64,000 nucleotides of DNA from NCBI RefSeq assembly GCF_013141695.1, contig NZ_WHNY01000040.1:62001-126000 (forward strand). The letters are read 5' to 3'. The translations under genes and the position numbers were made by a program. This document shows, piece after piece, positions 8,304-16,519 of the stretch (its first letter is position 1; the number at the start of each line of letters is the position of its first letter). The notes below the pieces were generated by a model. It did not search any database. It worked only from the letters and a program-made list of their open reading frames with translations, and was not told the origin of the DNA. The DNA is from Paenibacillus plantarum (GTDB lineage: Bacteria; Bacillota; Bacilli; Paenibacillales; NBRC-103111).

Positions 8304-9095
8304 TTAATGCAGATGTCGCAATTCTTCCAACTGTCGCAGACCATTGCTGGCTTGTGCCATCATTAGACGAACTTCGCTGCTCCAGCTCAACAGTTGCATG
8401 CCGTGCTCAACCCCCGTCTTTAGAAGCGTTTGGTCCGAAGATATAATGCCCGAACAAATCGCATGCCGATGAGCAGCTTTCCCGAGTTTGCTTATAGCTC
8501 CGTTGAGATGAGCTGTCGCTACTTCTGTACTCAGCGTATCTCCATCTCCCTGCATATCTTGAAGTAGGTCATTAGGTCCAAGCAGCATGCCATCTATGCC
8601 GGATACCGCACAAATCTCATCTACCCGCTCCAATCCTTCTGCCGTCTCGATCTGTCCGAGCAGAATCGTCTCATCATTCGCTTGCCTCATGTAAGCTTCC
8701 GCATCGGGAACCTCGTAACCGGCATGCGTCCGGTTTAGGGCTACGCCCCGCTTGCCTATGGGCCTGTATTTGGCATACTCCACTACTCTTTGCAGGTCCT
8801 CCGGTCCAGACACCATGGGCACCAAGAGACCGCTAGCCCCCATATCCATGTACTTCAATATACAGGTACGGGACGTATCCGGAATACGCACGATCACCGG
8901 CATTCTCCAGCCTTTGGCAACGGCAATCATCTGGGCGACAGACGCGTAATCGAAGTACCCGTGCTCACAATCCACGATCATATATTCAAAGCCGCTAATT
9001 TGGAGCATACGGGGAAGATTCGGCGTATTGAATTCTACAGCCATCGTTCCAATCACGATTTCACCGGATTTCAGTCTGTCTTTTAATGCGCTCAT
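8304..9095 (-). CDS. HpcH/HpaI-family 2-keto-3-deoxy-acid aldolase
   Basis: A 263-residue class II aldolase of the HpcH/HpaI (GarL/RhmA-like) family, which splits a 2-keto-3-deoxy sugar acid into pyruvate plus an aldehyde. The metal-binding and catalytic motifs are visible: VRIPD (phosphate/substrate arginine), VDCEHGYFDY (histidine), GQIETAEGL (metal glutamate) and LGPNDL (metal aspartate). The ATG at 9095 has AGGAGG 6 nt upstream; an open frame extends 19 codons further with no ribosome site and would overlap the kinase gene. With that start it follows the kinase by 13 nt. Last intact gene of the operon. Substrate chain length is not deducible. Confidence 0.88.
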   Translation of the reverse strand: MSALKDRLKSGEIVIGTMAVEFNTPNLPRMLQISGFEYMIVDCEHGYFDYASVAQMIAVAKGWRMPVIVRIPDTSRTCILKYMDMGASGLLVPMVSGPEDLQRVVEYAKYRPIGKRGVALNRTHAGYEVPDAEAYMRQANDETILLGQIETAEGLERVDEICAVSGIDGMLLGPNDLLQDMQGDGDTLSTEVATAHLNGAISKLGKAAHRHAICSGIISSDQTLLKTGVEHGMQLLSWSSEVRLMMAQASNGLRQLEELRHLH

Positions 9096-9108
9096 GTCAC
9101 GCCTCCTA

Positions 9109-10593
9109 CTATAATATGGCTTGCAGCAACACTTCTCGTGTTTCGTGTACACTGGCGTACAAGCCTTCGCTTACAAGCGCTAGTCGCAGTAAGCCGTGAA
9201 AAACCTCATCACATGCAGGTGCCATGACGGCTTCAATTCCGACAGCCTTCGCAATCGCATCCCGCAAAAAAGCATTTTTCATTATCACCCCGCCAGTAAA
9301 AGTGATCTGTTCGATAGCTTCGCCAGCTGTTGCCAGTACATACAGATTACGCTCATAAATCGCGGCGATTTCTTCCATCGCTGCGGCAAACAGGCCGCCC
9401 ACTTGCAAATTATCGGAATCGATATTGTCAATTGCCCCTTTGTCAGCGACTGTTTGCTTCCCATAAAATCCAACATGCACATGTAGCTGCCCATTACTGG
9501 ATTGCCCCTTTCCAGTTTTGAAGTATTGTGCCGCTCTGTCTGCTTCTGCTAGTAGCCGCTCCCACAGCGTGTCTTCTGTTAATGCTGTCCCGTAGATCGA
9601 TTGTCCCACATCGGCAATAAAGCGCACGAGTACGGCCATATTCCGCCCACCCGGCAACTTCGTAATTGTAGGTAGATAGCTACCTTCAAAATAAGGCCGC
9701 AGCTCCCACTCGCCGATATGATACGCATCCGACACTCGTGAGATCCAGCCAGCAGTACCCATGTTGACGATGGCCTCGTTCGTCGCATCAGCAAGGCTGC
9801 CCAGCACAGATGCCTGATGATCGCCAATGTCGGGATAAACTGGAATGGCTCCCCACCGGCTATGATAATGACCCACAATATCAGTACCAACCACAATCCG
9901 CGGGAATTGCAACGCTTGGCAGCCCACAGCGCGAACGATATCTATATCCCACTCACCTGCCCTAACATCAACAAGTCCGGTAGGCGCTGCATTCGTGAAA
10001 TGGCAAACATGACTCCCCGTCAAGCTCTGAATTAAATAGCCGCCTAGGGTGCACAGTCGCTTGGAGCCTAGTGTTTGTATATCATTCATGGAGACAGGAC
10101 ATGCCGTACCCTGCCCCTCCCACTCAATCTCCATCCCCGAATCCGCTTGCTGCAGCATATGAAATAAACCAACCGCAGCCACTCCAGGCTTCTCCCATAG
10201 TCCAGTCCGTCTCCAAGCTTCCTCCCCTACTCGTTCCATCAGTGCGGAGAAATAGCTTGAGCCCAGCTTATCAGCGTACTCTAAGCCACGCTCGTCCTGC
10301 CAGCTAATATAAGGGGTAACAGCAACGCCATACTCATCGGTTATAATAAATCCATGCATTTGCGTCGAAATCCATATCCCCTTGCATCCTGGACAACTGG
10401 CCAATTGGCGATCAATCAGCCCTTGCATCAACTCAAGCAGTTGAATCGCATTCCATTCCTTAACCAATGGGTTTTCATTGGGAAGCGGTTCGGGCATACG
10501 AATTGATTCCATATTCGTAATCGCAAGATACTGAACATCGAGCTGAGCCGCTTTGAGAAATGTACTTCCCACGTCTATCGCAATATATCGCAT
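9109..10593 (-). CDS. FGGY-family carbohydrate kinase
   Basis: A 494-residue FGGY kinase phosphorylating a sugar or polyol with ATP in the cytoplasm. N-terminal lobe: IDVGSTFLKAA (phosphate loop), STQMHG and SWQDERG (substrate contacts). The hinge DIGDHQASVLGS carries the likely catalytic aspartate, and ITFTGGVIMKN is the C-terminal adenosine motif. Spacing resembles xylulokinase/sedoheptulokinase types, but the substrate cannot be named. The ATG at 10593 follows GGAGG by 8 nt; a GTG five codons upstream is less well placed. It sits between a glycoside-hydrolase-like protein and an aldolase, so it probably traps the sugar released by the former. Confidence 0.88.
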   Translation of the reverse strand: MRYIAIDVGSTFLKAAQLDVQYLAITNMESIRMPEPLPNENPLVKEWNAIQLLELMQGLIDRQLASCPGCKGIWISTQMHGFIITDEYGVAVTPYISWQDERGLEYADKLGSSYFSALMERVGEEAWRRTGLWEKPGVAAVGLFHMLQQADSGMEIEWEGQGTACPVSMNDIQTLGSKRLCTLGGYLIQSLTGSHVCHFTNAAPTGLVDVRAGEWDIDIVRAVGCQALQFPRIVVGTDIVGHYHSRWGAIPVYPDIGDHQASVLGSLADATNEAIVNMGTAGWISRVSDAYHIGEWELRPYFEGSYLPTITKLPGGRNMAVLVRFIADVGQSIYGTALTEDTLWERLLAEADRAAQYFKTGKGQSSNGQLHVHVGFYGKQTVADKGAIDNIDSDNLQVGGLFAAAMEEIAAIYERNLYVLATAGEAIEQITFTGGVIMKNAFLRDAIAKAVGIEAVMAPACDEVFHGLLRLALVSEGLYASVHETREVLLQAIL

Positions 10594-10664
10594 CCATATT
10601 TCCTCCACAAAGAATCTCCATTTAAATCATGCAAAGATACCTTTCATGAATTAAACAACGCATG

Positions 10665-12566
10665 TCAACTGCTCTTGCCAAAAAGAGTTACAACCCTTTC
10701 TAATACCTCTTTATTAAATACTGCCACTCCATCAGAACGCACTTCGATTAAACCCACCCATGGGTTATAGGCATAAGGATTATGGCCAATTTCATATAAT
10801 AACACGCCTGTCACTCTATGATCCTTCACAACACCTTCGACGAATTCCGCTCGCAAATCATCTCCCTGTGCGATATAGCAATGAACCCACAGCGGTTTGT
10901 GCAATGCCGCTGCCCGGTCCTTAATCTGTGTGGACAATGCGTTTCGATAGGTGCCCCAATTATAATCTTTGATCGTAATCTCATCGGCAAGCTCGATCAT
11001 TTTCTCCCAGTCTGGAAGAACCTTAGGCATTGCCCAGAAGCCTAGTTCACCAAATGAACTGGATATTTGCGGATTTTCATAGCAATCGTGGAAATGGATC
11101 TGAACGATCTTGTGATACTCATGCAGCACATGCGCGGCGTCAGTGACAAATTGCAGATAAAATTCGCCCCGGATCCTCATCACATTGAGCGGATCTGCTT
11201 GTTCCGTCAGGATATCTATGCCGTATTCTTTTTGATAAGCTTCTACAATCGGTTCATTATAGCCGTAGTTCACATAATCACTAACCATACCCGAGTGATT
11301 CTGGAGCCGAAAATCCACGCCATCGATACCTACCGCTATCAATTTCTTCACGACGTCCAACCAATATTCCCGCACTTCCGGATAGGCTTCGCAATGGGTG
11401 CCTTTCATATATGTCATCTTTCCCCGTGCAATTCCGTAGCAGGTGCCTCCCATCCAGCCATTGCCCCAGATACCTGCTCCATACCATTCAAATTCAAACC
11501 CATTGCGTTTAAAAAGCGACTTAGCTCCGCTATTAATTCCAAAACCAGCACCCACTTTGATAGGATACGTAGCATCAAACCATTTTTCAGTTCCAGGTGC
11601 GAATGGTTGGAGGGGATCATCAGCATCGCTGTCCGCATTATTAGTTACAGCCTCGTTTCGTACATAAGGCGTGCAGGTCACTGGAATCTCGCCCAGATCG
11701 CCATACACACAAATCATTGAATACGGAATCATCACTACCTGCTCCTGCTCCATTTCCATGGTTATTGCAAGATAGCCAGCATCCGGAGGAATATTCAGAT
11801 TAGTAACGTGCACTTCCCGACATCGCTTCGGTTCATCAAACAAGGGCAATCCGTTGGCATCAAATAGAGGCTTGACAACCACTTCCTCACGTATTTCCAA
11901 GCTTCCTTCATATAGCTCATAAGTTCCATTATCGACACTCGTCCACAATTGAATTCCCGTCATCGGATGATTAATCAGGCTAGTGTCCGGCTTAGAGGCA
12001 AACACATCCGTCCGATCATAGCTGATTCTTTCTTCGACTTGATCCAAGCAAAAGCTTAGTGTGAGACGCGTAATGGGCTGAGCGATCAATTGCTCATAAT
12101 TAGGGATAGGCTTCCGCATCACTCGCATGTTCCCATGGTCAGGCAGAAATGAGTCCAGTCCTACGCGTTCTCCCCCGATGCAAGAAAGGGAACGGTTCTT
12201 GAACGAAGCCTGCTTTCCATGAGGAATCGTATAGCCGCCCCCGCCTTCATAGGGTTTCATAACAGCAAAGGCCTCCATGCCTACCCGATGCGCTTCAAAT
12301 ATATGTTCAAAAACAGGATCTCCTACAGATAGAATAGATTCTATGCTGTAATTACCCGCTTGATTGTCTGGATTCATCACGCTCAGCCACGGATTGCTGT
12401 ACATAGGATATCCGGGCAAGGAGATCACAAGGTAAACGCGACTATAGCCGAGTTGGGCAAGCAGCTCCATTTTATTGCGAATTGAACCATAACGATAAGG
12501 CACACCGCATAAATCCGGGAAAATATCGATAACCGGTGCAACATTCTTGGGAAAGCATTTACTCAT
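10665..12566 (-). CDS. Large glycoside-hydrolase-like protein, family not recognised
   Basis: A 633-residue protein with no signal peptide, thus cytoplasmic. The C-terminal half looks like a TIM-barrel glycosidase-like fold: an acidic strand end GIDGVDFRLQNHSG (about residue 430), then YNEPIVEAYQKEYGIDI, VQIHFHDCYENP, ITIKDYNWGTYRN and KPLWVHCYI. These resemble hypothetical glycosyl-hydrolase-like (GHL) proteins found beside sugar operons, but I cannot assign a numbered family or a catalytic pair. The N-terminal half may hold a beta-sandwich (TRLTLSFCLDQVEERI, IQLWTSVDNGTYELYEGS). The ATG at 12566 has GGAG 5 nt upstream; a TTG nine codons earlier lacks one. It is first in an operon with kinase and aldolase, behind promoter copy A. 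Confidence 0.7.
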   Translation of the reverse strand: MSKCFPKNVAPVIDIFPDLCGVPYRYGSIRNKMELLAQLGYSRVYLVISLPGYPMYSNPWLSVMNPDNQAGNYSIESILSVGDPVFEHIFEAHRVGMEAFAVMKPYEGGGGYTIPHGKQASFKNRSLSCIGGERVGLDSFLPDHGNMRVMRKPIPNYEQLIAQPITRLTLSFCLDQVEERISYDRTDVFASKPDTSLINHPMTGIQLWTSVDNGTYELYEGSLEIREEVVVKPLFDANGLPLFDEPKRCREVHVTNLNIPPDAGYLAITMEMEQEQVVMIPYSMICVYGDLGEIPVTCTPYVRNEAVTNNADSDADDPLQPFAPGTEKWFDATYPIKVGAGFGINSGAKSLFKRNGFEFEWYGAGIWGNGWMGGTCYGIARGKMTYMKGTHCEAYPEVREYWLDVVKKLIAVGIDGVDFRLQNHSGMVSDYVNYGYNEPIVEAYQKEYGIDILTEQADPLNVMRIRGEFYLQFVTDAAHVLHEYHKIVQIHFHDCYENPQISSSFGELGFWAMPKVLPDWEKMIELADEITIKDYNWGTYRNALSTQIKDRAAALHKPLWVHCYIAQGDDLRAEFVEGVVKDHRVTGVLLYEIGHNPYAYNPWVGLIEVRSDGVAVFNKEVLERVVTLFGKSS

Positions 12567-12583
12567 ATTAACTCCATCCCTAC

Positions 12584-12716
12584 CTTGATTCAATTTATAG
12601 TAATCGCTTTCACAAGCAGCCTACCTCTATTATAATTCTTGCTTCGACCCTGATCATTTAAAAAATATGTACTAAAACATCAAATTTTAAATAAGCCGGC
12701 TCCTGATCCATCCACT
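12584..12716 (-). promoter_or_regulatory. Promoter module A (duplicated), with activator box and cre
   Basis: Reading leftward: a two-part box (GATCCATCCA at 12705-12714 and TAAAACATC at 12673-12681, plus-strand letters), a -10 TATAAT at 12634-12629, then a cre-like site at 12599-12612. The minus strand of the latter, TGAAAGCGATTACT, matches 13 of 14 positions of the CcpA consensus. The cre lies downstream of the -10, the position expected for CcpA roadblock repression. The -35 region is poor, which suits a promoter needing an activator. The segment is nearly identical to 14952-15084. Confidence 0.75.
12584..12716. repeat. Direct repeat copy A of a 133-bp segment
   Basis: Copy A of a direct repeat whose copy B is 14952-15084, offset 2,368 bp. 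Over 12599-12716 I count four mismatches in 118 positions. The 15 bp nearest the gene differ at three positions, and homology ends there. Confidence 0.92.
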
Positions 12717-12748
12717 TTCATTATAATAATTGTTTGCTTCCATAGGTG

Positions 12749-12783
12749 AAAAAAGACCTTCAGAATGATTATTCTGACAGTCT
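12749..12783 (-). terminator. Terminator of the ThuA-Gfo/Idh/MocA operon
   Basis: Minus-strand stem GACTGTCAGAAT/ATTCTGAAGGTC around AATC, followed by TTTTTT. It insulates the operon from promoter module A just downstream. Confidence 0.88.
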
Positions 12784-12797
12784 TCGCCTATTGTTGT

Positions 12798-13892
12798 TTA
12801 TAACACCGTTTGTGGATTCAACGCAGCTGGCTTCTCACAGCTGCTTTTCATCATATAATGCTGCCCCGCATCCGAAGCATCATGGAAACCATGCATCGCC
12901 TCAAGCACATGGTAAGCTAACTCGCCATTAGCACGGTGTGCGGAACTGTCTCCTGTGATGAGCGCCTGCGCCATAGCTGCAACACCAAGGCCGCGGTTTG
13001 GGTCTTTGTAGCCGTGTGAAAATGGGATCGGCTCCCAATCGGAACCGTTTTTGCGAATCATCACCTGTCCGCCGAACGTATTCGGGTCAGGTACCCGTAA
13101 GGATCCGTGGCTGCCATAGATTTCAATGTTCGGCAACCGCGTGCCGCCCATGATATCGAAACTAGTAATCATCGTAGCAATCGCACCGCTATGGAAATCA
13201 ATCAAACCAGTCACATGCGTAGGCGTGTCTACCTTGATTTTCTGACCACGCTTTTTCTCACTGGAAATCGTTCGTTCAGGGAAAGATATCGCTGTAGAAC
13301 CTGTCACGCGACGAATTGGTCCCAGCAGCGCTACCAATGCTGTTAGGTAGTATGGACCCATGTCGAACATTGGACCGCCACCTTTGGCATAATAAAACTC
13401 CGGATCTGGATGCCAATGTTCATGCCCTTTCCACATCATGAATGCTGTAGCAGCGATAGGTGTACCAATCCAGCCATCCTCAATCAGCTTCACGCACGTT
13501 TGAATGCCGCCACCGAGGAACGTGTCTGGCGCACTGCCGATCAATAACCCTTTGCGCTTCGCCACTTCCAAAATCTGTTGACCCTCTTCACGTGTTACAG
13601 CAAGCGGCTTCTCTACATAAGCGTGTTTACCCGCTTCAAGAATTTGAATACATACTTCTGCATGAACCGCTGGAATCGTCAGATTAATGACAATATCCAC
13701 CAGAGGATCACCCAGCAATTGTTCTACTGTGTAAGCATGCGGAATGGCAAACTCCTCCGCACGCGCTTGCGCGCGACTCACATCAATATCCGCACAAGCG
13801 TAAAGCTCCAGATGCGCATATCCAGGAATGTTTTTCATATAAGCTGCACTAATATTCCCACAGCCAATAATACCAACCTTCATTTTGTTCAT
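12798..13892 (-). CDS. Gfo/Idh/MocA-family oxidoreductase
   Basis: A 364-residue NAD(P)-dependent sugar/inositol-type dehydrogenase. The Rossmann motif GIIGCGNIS is at about residues 7-15, the family signature EKPLAVT (with the active-site lysine) near residue 95, and the second-domain motif GGGPMFDMGPYY with GHEHWHPDPEFYY near residues 165-185. The C-terminal domain is an alpha/beta sheet of the MocA type. ATG 13892 is used, with GGGGGAAG about 10 nt upstream; a second ATG three codons in is possible. It follows the ThuA gene by 21 nt. Gfo/Idh/MocA plus ThuA pairs are common in sugar operons, sometimes in 3-keto-glycoside routes; the substrate is unknown. Confidence 0.9.
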   Translation of the reverse strand: MNKMKVGIIGCGNISAAYMKNIPGYAHLELYACADIDVSRAQARAEEFAIPHAYTVEQLLGDPLVDIVINLTIPAVHAEVCIQILEAGKHAYVEKPLAVTREEGQQILEVAKRKGLLIGSAPDTFLGGGIQTCVKLIEDGWIGTPIAATAFMMWKGHEHWHPDPEFYYAKGGGPMFDMGPYYLTALVALLGPIRRVTGSTAISFPERTISSEKKRGQKIKVDTPTHVTGLIDFHSGAIATMITSFDIMGGTRLPNIEIYGSHGSLRVPDPNTFGGQVMIRKNGSDWEPIPFSHGYKDPNRGLGVAAMAQALITGDSSAHRANGELAYHVLEAMHGFHDASDAGQHYMMKSSCEKPAALNPQTVL

Positions 13893-13913
13893 CGTCTTAC
13901 TTCCCCCTTACGA

Positions 13914-14546
13914 TTAGCGCGTTGCCCATAGCAACCCACGTCGCATTAATTCCAATGTTTCCGGCATACGCACAATGTTAGCTTGATGACCCAGTGAGTT
14001 ATAGTACACTTTGCCTGCGCCGTATGTTTTCGTCCACACAACGGGCATCTCAACGTCATCGAAGTCTGTCACGGCATGCACTTTAATCGCAGGGTCGACA
14101 TGCATATAATATTTTTCCGAAACAACGACGAAATCTCCGATGCCCGCAGTCAAGGGCTGCTCGCTATCTTTAATACGAACCGTGTACGTAACGCCACCAT
14201 TGCCAGGATGAGCCACCCATTGGCCACCAACCATATATTGATACTCCACTTCGTTACGGAAAGAATCCGCCATACCGCCGTGGCAACCTGCTATGCCTGA
14301 ACCGCCTACTTTAACTGCGTGAATGAGAGGCGCCAGCTGCTCTTTTTCAATATTCCCCATAGTCCACACAGGAACGATGAGATCAACACTCTTTAAGCGC
14401 TCCTCATCACGGAAGCTGTCCAACGTATTAGAAACTTCCACAACATAATTCTCTTCCCGCAGCAAACCTGCAAAAATCCCCGCAACCTCCTCGGGTTGAT
14501 GACCGTCCCAGCCACCCCATACAATCAAAGCTTGTTTCTGACTCAT
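13914..14546 (-). CDS. ThuA domain protein
   Basis: A 210-residue ThuA-like protein with a type 1 glutamine-amidotransferase-like fold. The family motifs are present: IVWGGWDGHQP at the N-terminus, GCHGGMADSF in the middle (where amidotransferases have a catalytic cysteine turn), and SLGHQ near the end. ThuA was named from a rhizobial trehalose-utilisation locus, and the family often accompanies Gfo/Idh/MocA dehydrogenases; its reaction is unsettled. Its ATG overlaps the TGA of the upstream Gfo/Idh/MocA remnant in an ATGA, so the two were once translationally coupled. The ribosome site GGAGG about 11 nt upstream lies inside the remnant. It is presumably transcribed from promoter module B. Confidence 0.88.
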   Translation of the reverse strand: MSQKQALIVWGGWDGHQPEEVAGIFAGLLREENYVVEVSNTLDSFRDEERLKSVDLIVPVWTMGNIEKEQLAPLIHAVKVGGSGIAGCHGGMADSFRNEVEYQYMVGGQWVAHPGNGGVTYTVRIKDSEQPLTAGIGDFVVVSEKYYMHVDPAIKVHAVTDFDDVEMPVVWTKTYGAGKVYYNSLGHQANIVRMPETLELMRRGLLWATR

Positions 14547-14952
14547 CGCAAACCGCTCCTCCCCATATCATAGACTTCGCTAATTTCCACCCAACGACGC
14601 TGCGCGATCGATTGATCCACCGCTTCCAGCACCTCTTGACATTTCATACCTTCCACAAAATTCGGAACCAGCTGACAATCCTCTGATAGAGCTGTCATCA
14701 ACTCCACAACTTAATGGACAAACGTATGCTCATACCCAATCGTATGACCTGCCGGCAACCAAGCATCCATGTACGCATCTGAGGAATCTGTGGCCAGAAC
14801 GCGTCTAAAACCCTGAACATCCTCATCATCACTTGTAAAATACACCTGCAACTTATTCAATCGCTCGAAATCGAATTTCATACTCCCCTTAATACCGTTA
14901 ATTTAAAAAGAATTCGAACACTGGTGACCTAGTGCTAAACGCGTAGCCTCCC
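14543..14952 (-). pseudogene. Decayed C-terminal part of a Gfo/Idh/MocA oxidoreductase
   Basis: About 136 codons in one frame match the end of Gfo/Idh/MocA dehydrogenases: EATRLALGHQC, then NGIKGSMKFDFERLN, FTSDDEDVQGFRRVLAT, then HTIGYEHTFVH, and finally NFVEGMKCQEVLEA with QRRWVEI. Two in-frame TAA codons (14905-14903 and 14713-14711) interrupt it. Both occupy positions where the family normally has glutamate, so each can be explained by one GAA-to-TAA change. The N-terminal two thirds, including the NAD domain, are missing: the fragment is joined directly to promoter module B. Its TGA overlaps the ThuA start. I infer a deletion that fused the promoter to the gene's 3' end. Confidence 0.85.
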
Positions 14953-15084
14953 TTAATTCAGTTAATAGTAATCGCTTTCACTAGCAGCCTACCTCTATTA
15001 TAAATCTTGCTTCGACCCTGATCATTTAAAAAATATGTACTAAAACATCAAATTTTAAATAAGCCTTCTCCTGATCCATCCACT
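14952..15084 (-). promoter_or_regulatory. Promoter module B (duplicate of A)
   Basis: Contains the same elements as module A: GATCCATCCA at 15073-15082, TAAAACATC at 15041-15049, -10 TATAAT at 15002-14997 and a cre-like site at 14967-14980. Box-to-(-10) distance is again 39 bp. It points into the Gfo/Idh/MocA remnant and is the only promoter I see for the ThuA-Gfo operon. A ribosome site (AAGGGAGG) follows at once. Confidence 0.75.
14952..15084. repeat. Direct repeat copy B of the 133-bp segment
   Basis: Partner of 12584-12716. The segment past 15084 shows no homology to the sequence past 12716, so the duplication boundary is sharp there. Confidence 0.92.
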
Positions 15085-15594
15085 GCTTCTTGAATTTGAA
15101 AGCAAGTTTGTGGAATACAAATTCCAGTGGGTCTGTCCCAAAAGACAAACACGAGAAAAGGAACCGAGGATACGGCGTAGAATTGTAGCTGGTTTGAGGT
15201 TAGTTTGTGGCTTGCGAACGTAAGGTGACTGCCGATGTATGTTTAGATGTATAAACTAATATAAACTACAGCTAATTTGCTCGAATCTGACGTATTTTCA
15301 CGATTAGATGGAAAAAACACATTTAATTTGTATGTCATTTGAAAAATCGAGCAAATGTAAGGAATATAACTACAGGAAATCCAGTTAATCTTTCAATTGC
15401 ATGAAATCCGCTTATAATAGATGGAGAAAATCCAGTTAGATTGCGAAAGGCAGGTTTATTAGCTCAGCGGTTATTGAGAAAAACTTCTATCGAAGTCCTT
15501 CGAGGATGTGCGACCGCGTTTTAAAGGTAGTTTTTATCGCCAATTATCAAGATGTTTTCGGGAACCGAAAACTTATACTTTCTAATGTGGTAAC
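15085..15594. other. Gene-poor region with decayed repeats
   Basis: I see no gene here on either strand. Two kinds of degenerate element resemble intergenic repeats elsewhere in the window. One is AAAAGGAACCGAGGATACGG (about 15154-15173), similar to the element at 42943. The other is a set of AAATCCAGTTA-type motifs (about 15377 and 15428), similar to the element at 34837. It separates the isomerase terminator from promoter module B and looks like scar sequence. Confidence 0.5.
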
Positions 15595-15642
15595 AAAAAG
15601 AGGCTGTTTCGAAAAGTCTGAACGGACTTTTGAGACAGCCTC
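15595..15642 (-). terminator. Terminator of the ABC transporter/beta-helix/isomerase operon
   Basis: A long minus-strand hairpin, GAGGCTGTCTCAAAAGTCC paired with GACTTTTCGAAACAGCCTC with small internal mismatches, followed by TTTTTG. It lies about 70 nt after the isomerase stop. Confidence 0.85.
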
Positions 15643-15708
15643 CTTATAGAACTCAAGCTAAGAACAATTACAGCTTATGAGATCAGATCATTTAATCCAG
15701 TGAATGTA

Positions 15709-16479
15709 TTATATGTCTTCTCCAAGTCTATCCGCTATTCGGTGCAAGTTCGTTAAGCTAAGCTTCACGCAGTCCATTGGATTGCCTTGGCACACATCCT
15801 GCTCCACAACGTACCAGGTAACGCCATTCTGCTCTCCCCATATCAGAATAGGATCGAAATTGATCACTCCGGTGCCAATTTCCGCAAACGTCCGATTCTC
15901 ATCGTCGCTCATATCTTTCAAATGCAACGTTGGCATCCGATGGCTGTATAAACGAATAAATGCAGCCGGATCTTGCCCGGCTTTCGCCACCCAATACACA
16001 TCAACTTCAGCCAATACGGCATTCTCCGCAGAAGGCTCAAGTATATATGCCAATGCATTCCTTCCATTAACAATGGTTTCAAACTCGAAAGCATGGTTGT
16101 GGAAGCTGAGCGTAAAACCACCCGGTTGTATCTTCTTCGCAATATGATTTAATTGAGCGTGAAATTGCTGAAATCCTTCCTCGTTCCGTAGCTCATGGGG
16201 TACTGTAGGACATATTAAAGTTGACGTATTCAATCGTCTTGCTTCCGTGAGCACGCTCTCTAGTTCACTGTTTAAACGCTCGAACGAAACATGCATACCT
16301 GCCGTTTGTAAGCCTGTTTCTTGCAGCACTTCGGCAATCTCTTCTGCCGAATAACTGTGCAGTCCAGCAAATTCAACTCCTGCCCAGCCCATTCCCTTCA
16401 GTTCTCTTAGTACGCCTGGGAAATCTTGTTGGCATTCGTTACGCAGGGTATACAGCTGTACAGCAAATTTCTCTTTCAT
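15709..16479 (-). CDS. Sugar phosphate isomerase/epimerase (AP-endonuclease-2-like TIM barrel)
   Basis: A 256-residue TIM-barrel protein of the xylose-isomerase-like/IolE-type superfamily, which uses a divalent metal to isomerise, epimerise or dehydrate sugars. It begins FAVQLYTLRNE, typical of the group. The metal site can be traced through FHNHAFEFE, AEVDVYWVAKAG, LHLKDM and VVEQD. The ATG at 16479 has AAGGCGG 8 nt upstream; a GTG six codons earlier lacks a site. It is the last gene of the transporter operon, 40 nt after the beta-helix protein, and probably processes the imported sugar. The substrate is unknown. Confidence 0.88.
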   Translation of the reverse strand: MKEKFAVQLYTLRNECQQDFPGVLRELKGMGWAGVEFAGLHSYSAEEIAEVLQETGLQTAGMHVSFERLNSELESVLTEARRLNTSTLICPTVPHELRNEEGFQQFHAQLNHIAKKIQPGGFTLSFHNHAFEFETIVNGRNALAYILEPSAENAVLAEVDVYWVAKAGQDPAAFIRLYSHRMPTLHLKDMSDDENRTFAEIGTGVINFDPILIWGEQNGVTWYVVEQDVCQGNPMDCVKLSLTNLHRIADRLGEDI

Positions 16480-16519
16480 GGTATAGGCCGCCTTCACTAT
16501 GATTTAATAGGGTTATTCC

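Noticed and set aside
11067-11720. 217-codon plus-strand open frame
   Set aside because: Antisense to the 633-residue hydrolase-like gene, whose frame shows coherent protein motifs and a ribosome site; the plus-strand product is low-complexity and unrecognisable.
15085-15600. Possible insertion-sequence remnant
   Set aside because: GTCTGTCCCAAAAGAC and the GAGGCTGTCTC hairpin resemble IS-end phrases, but no transposase codons, paired terminal repeats or target duplication can be seen. The hairpin works as a terminator.
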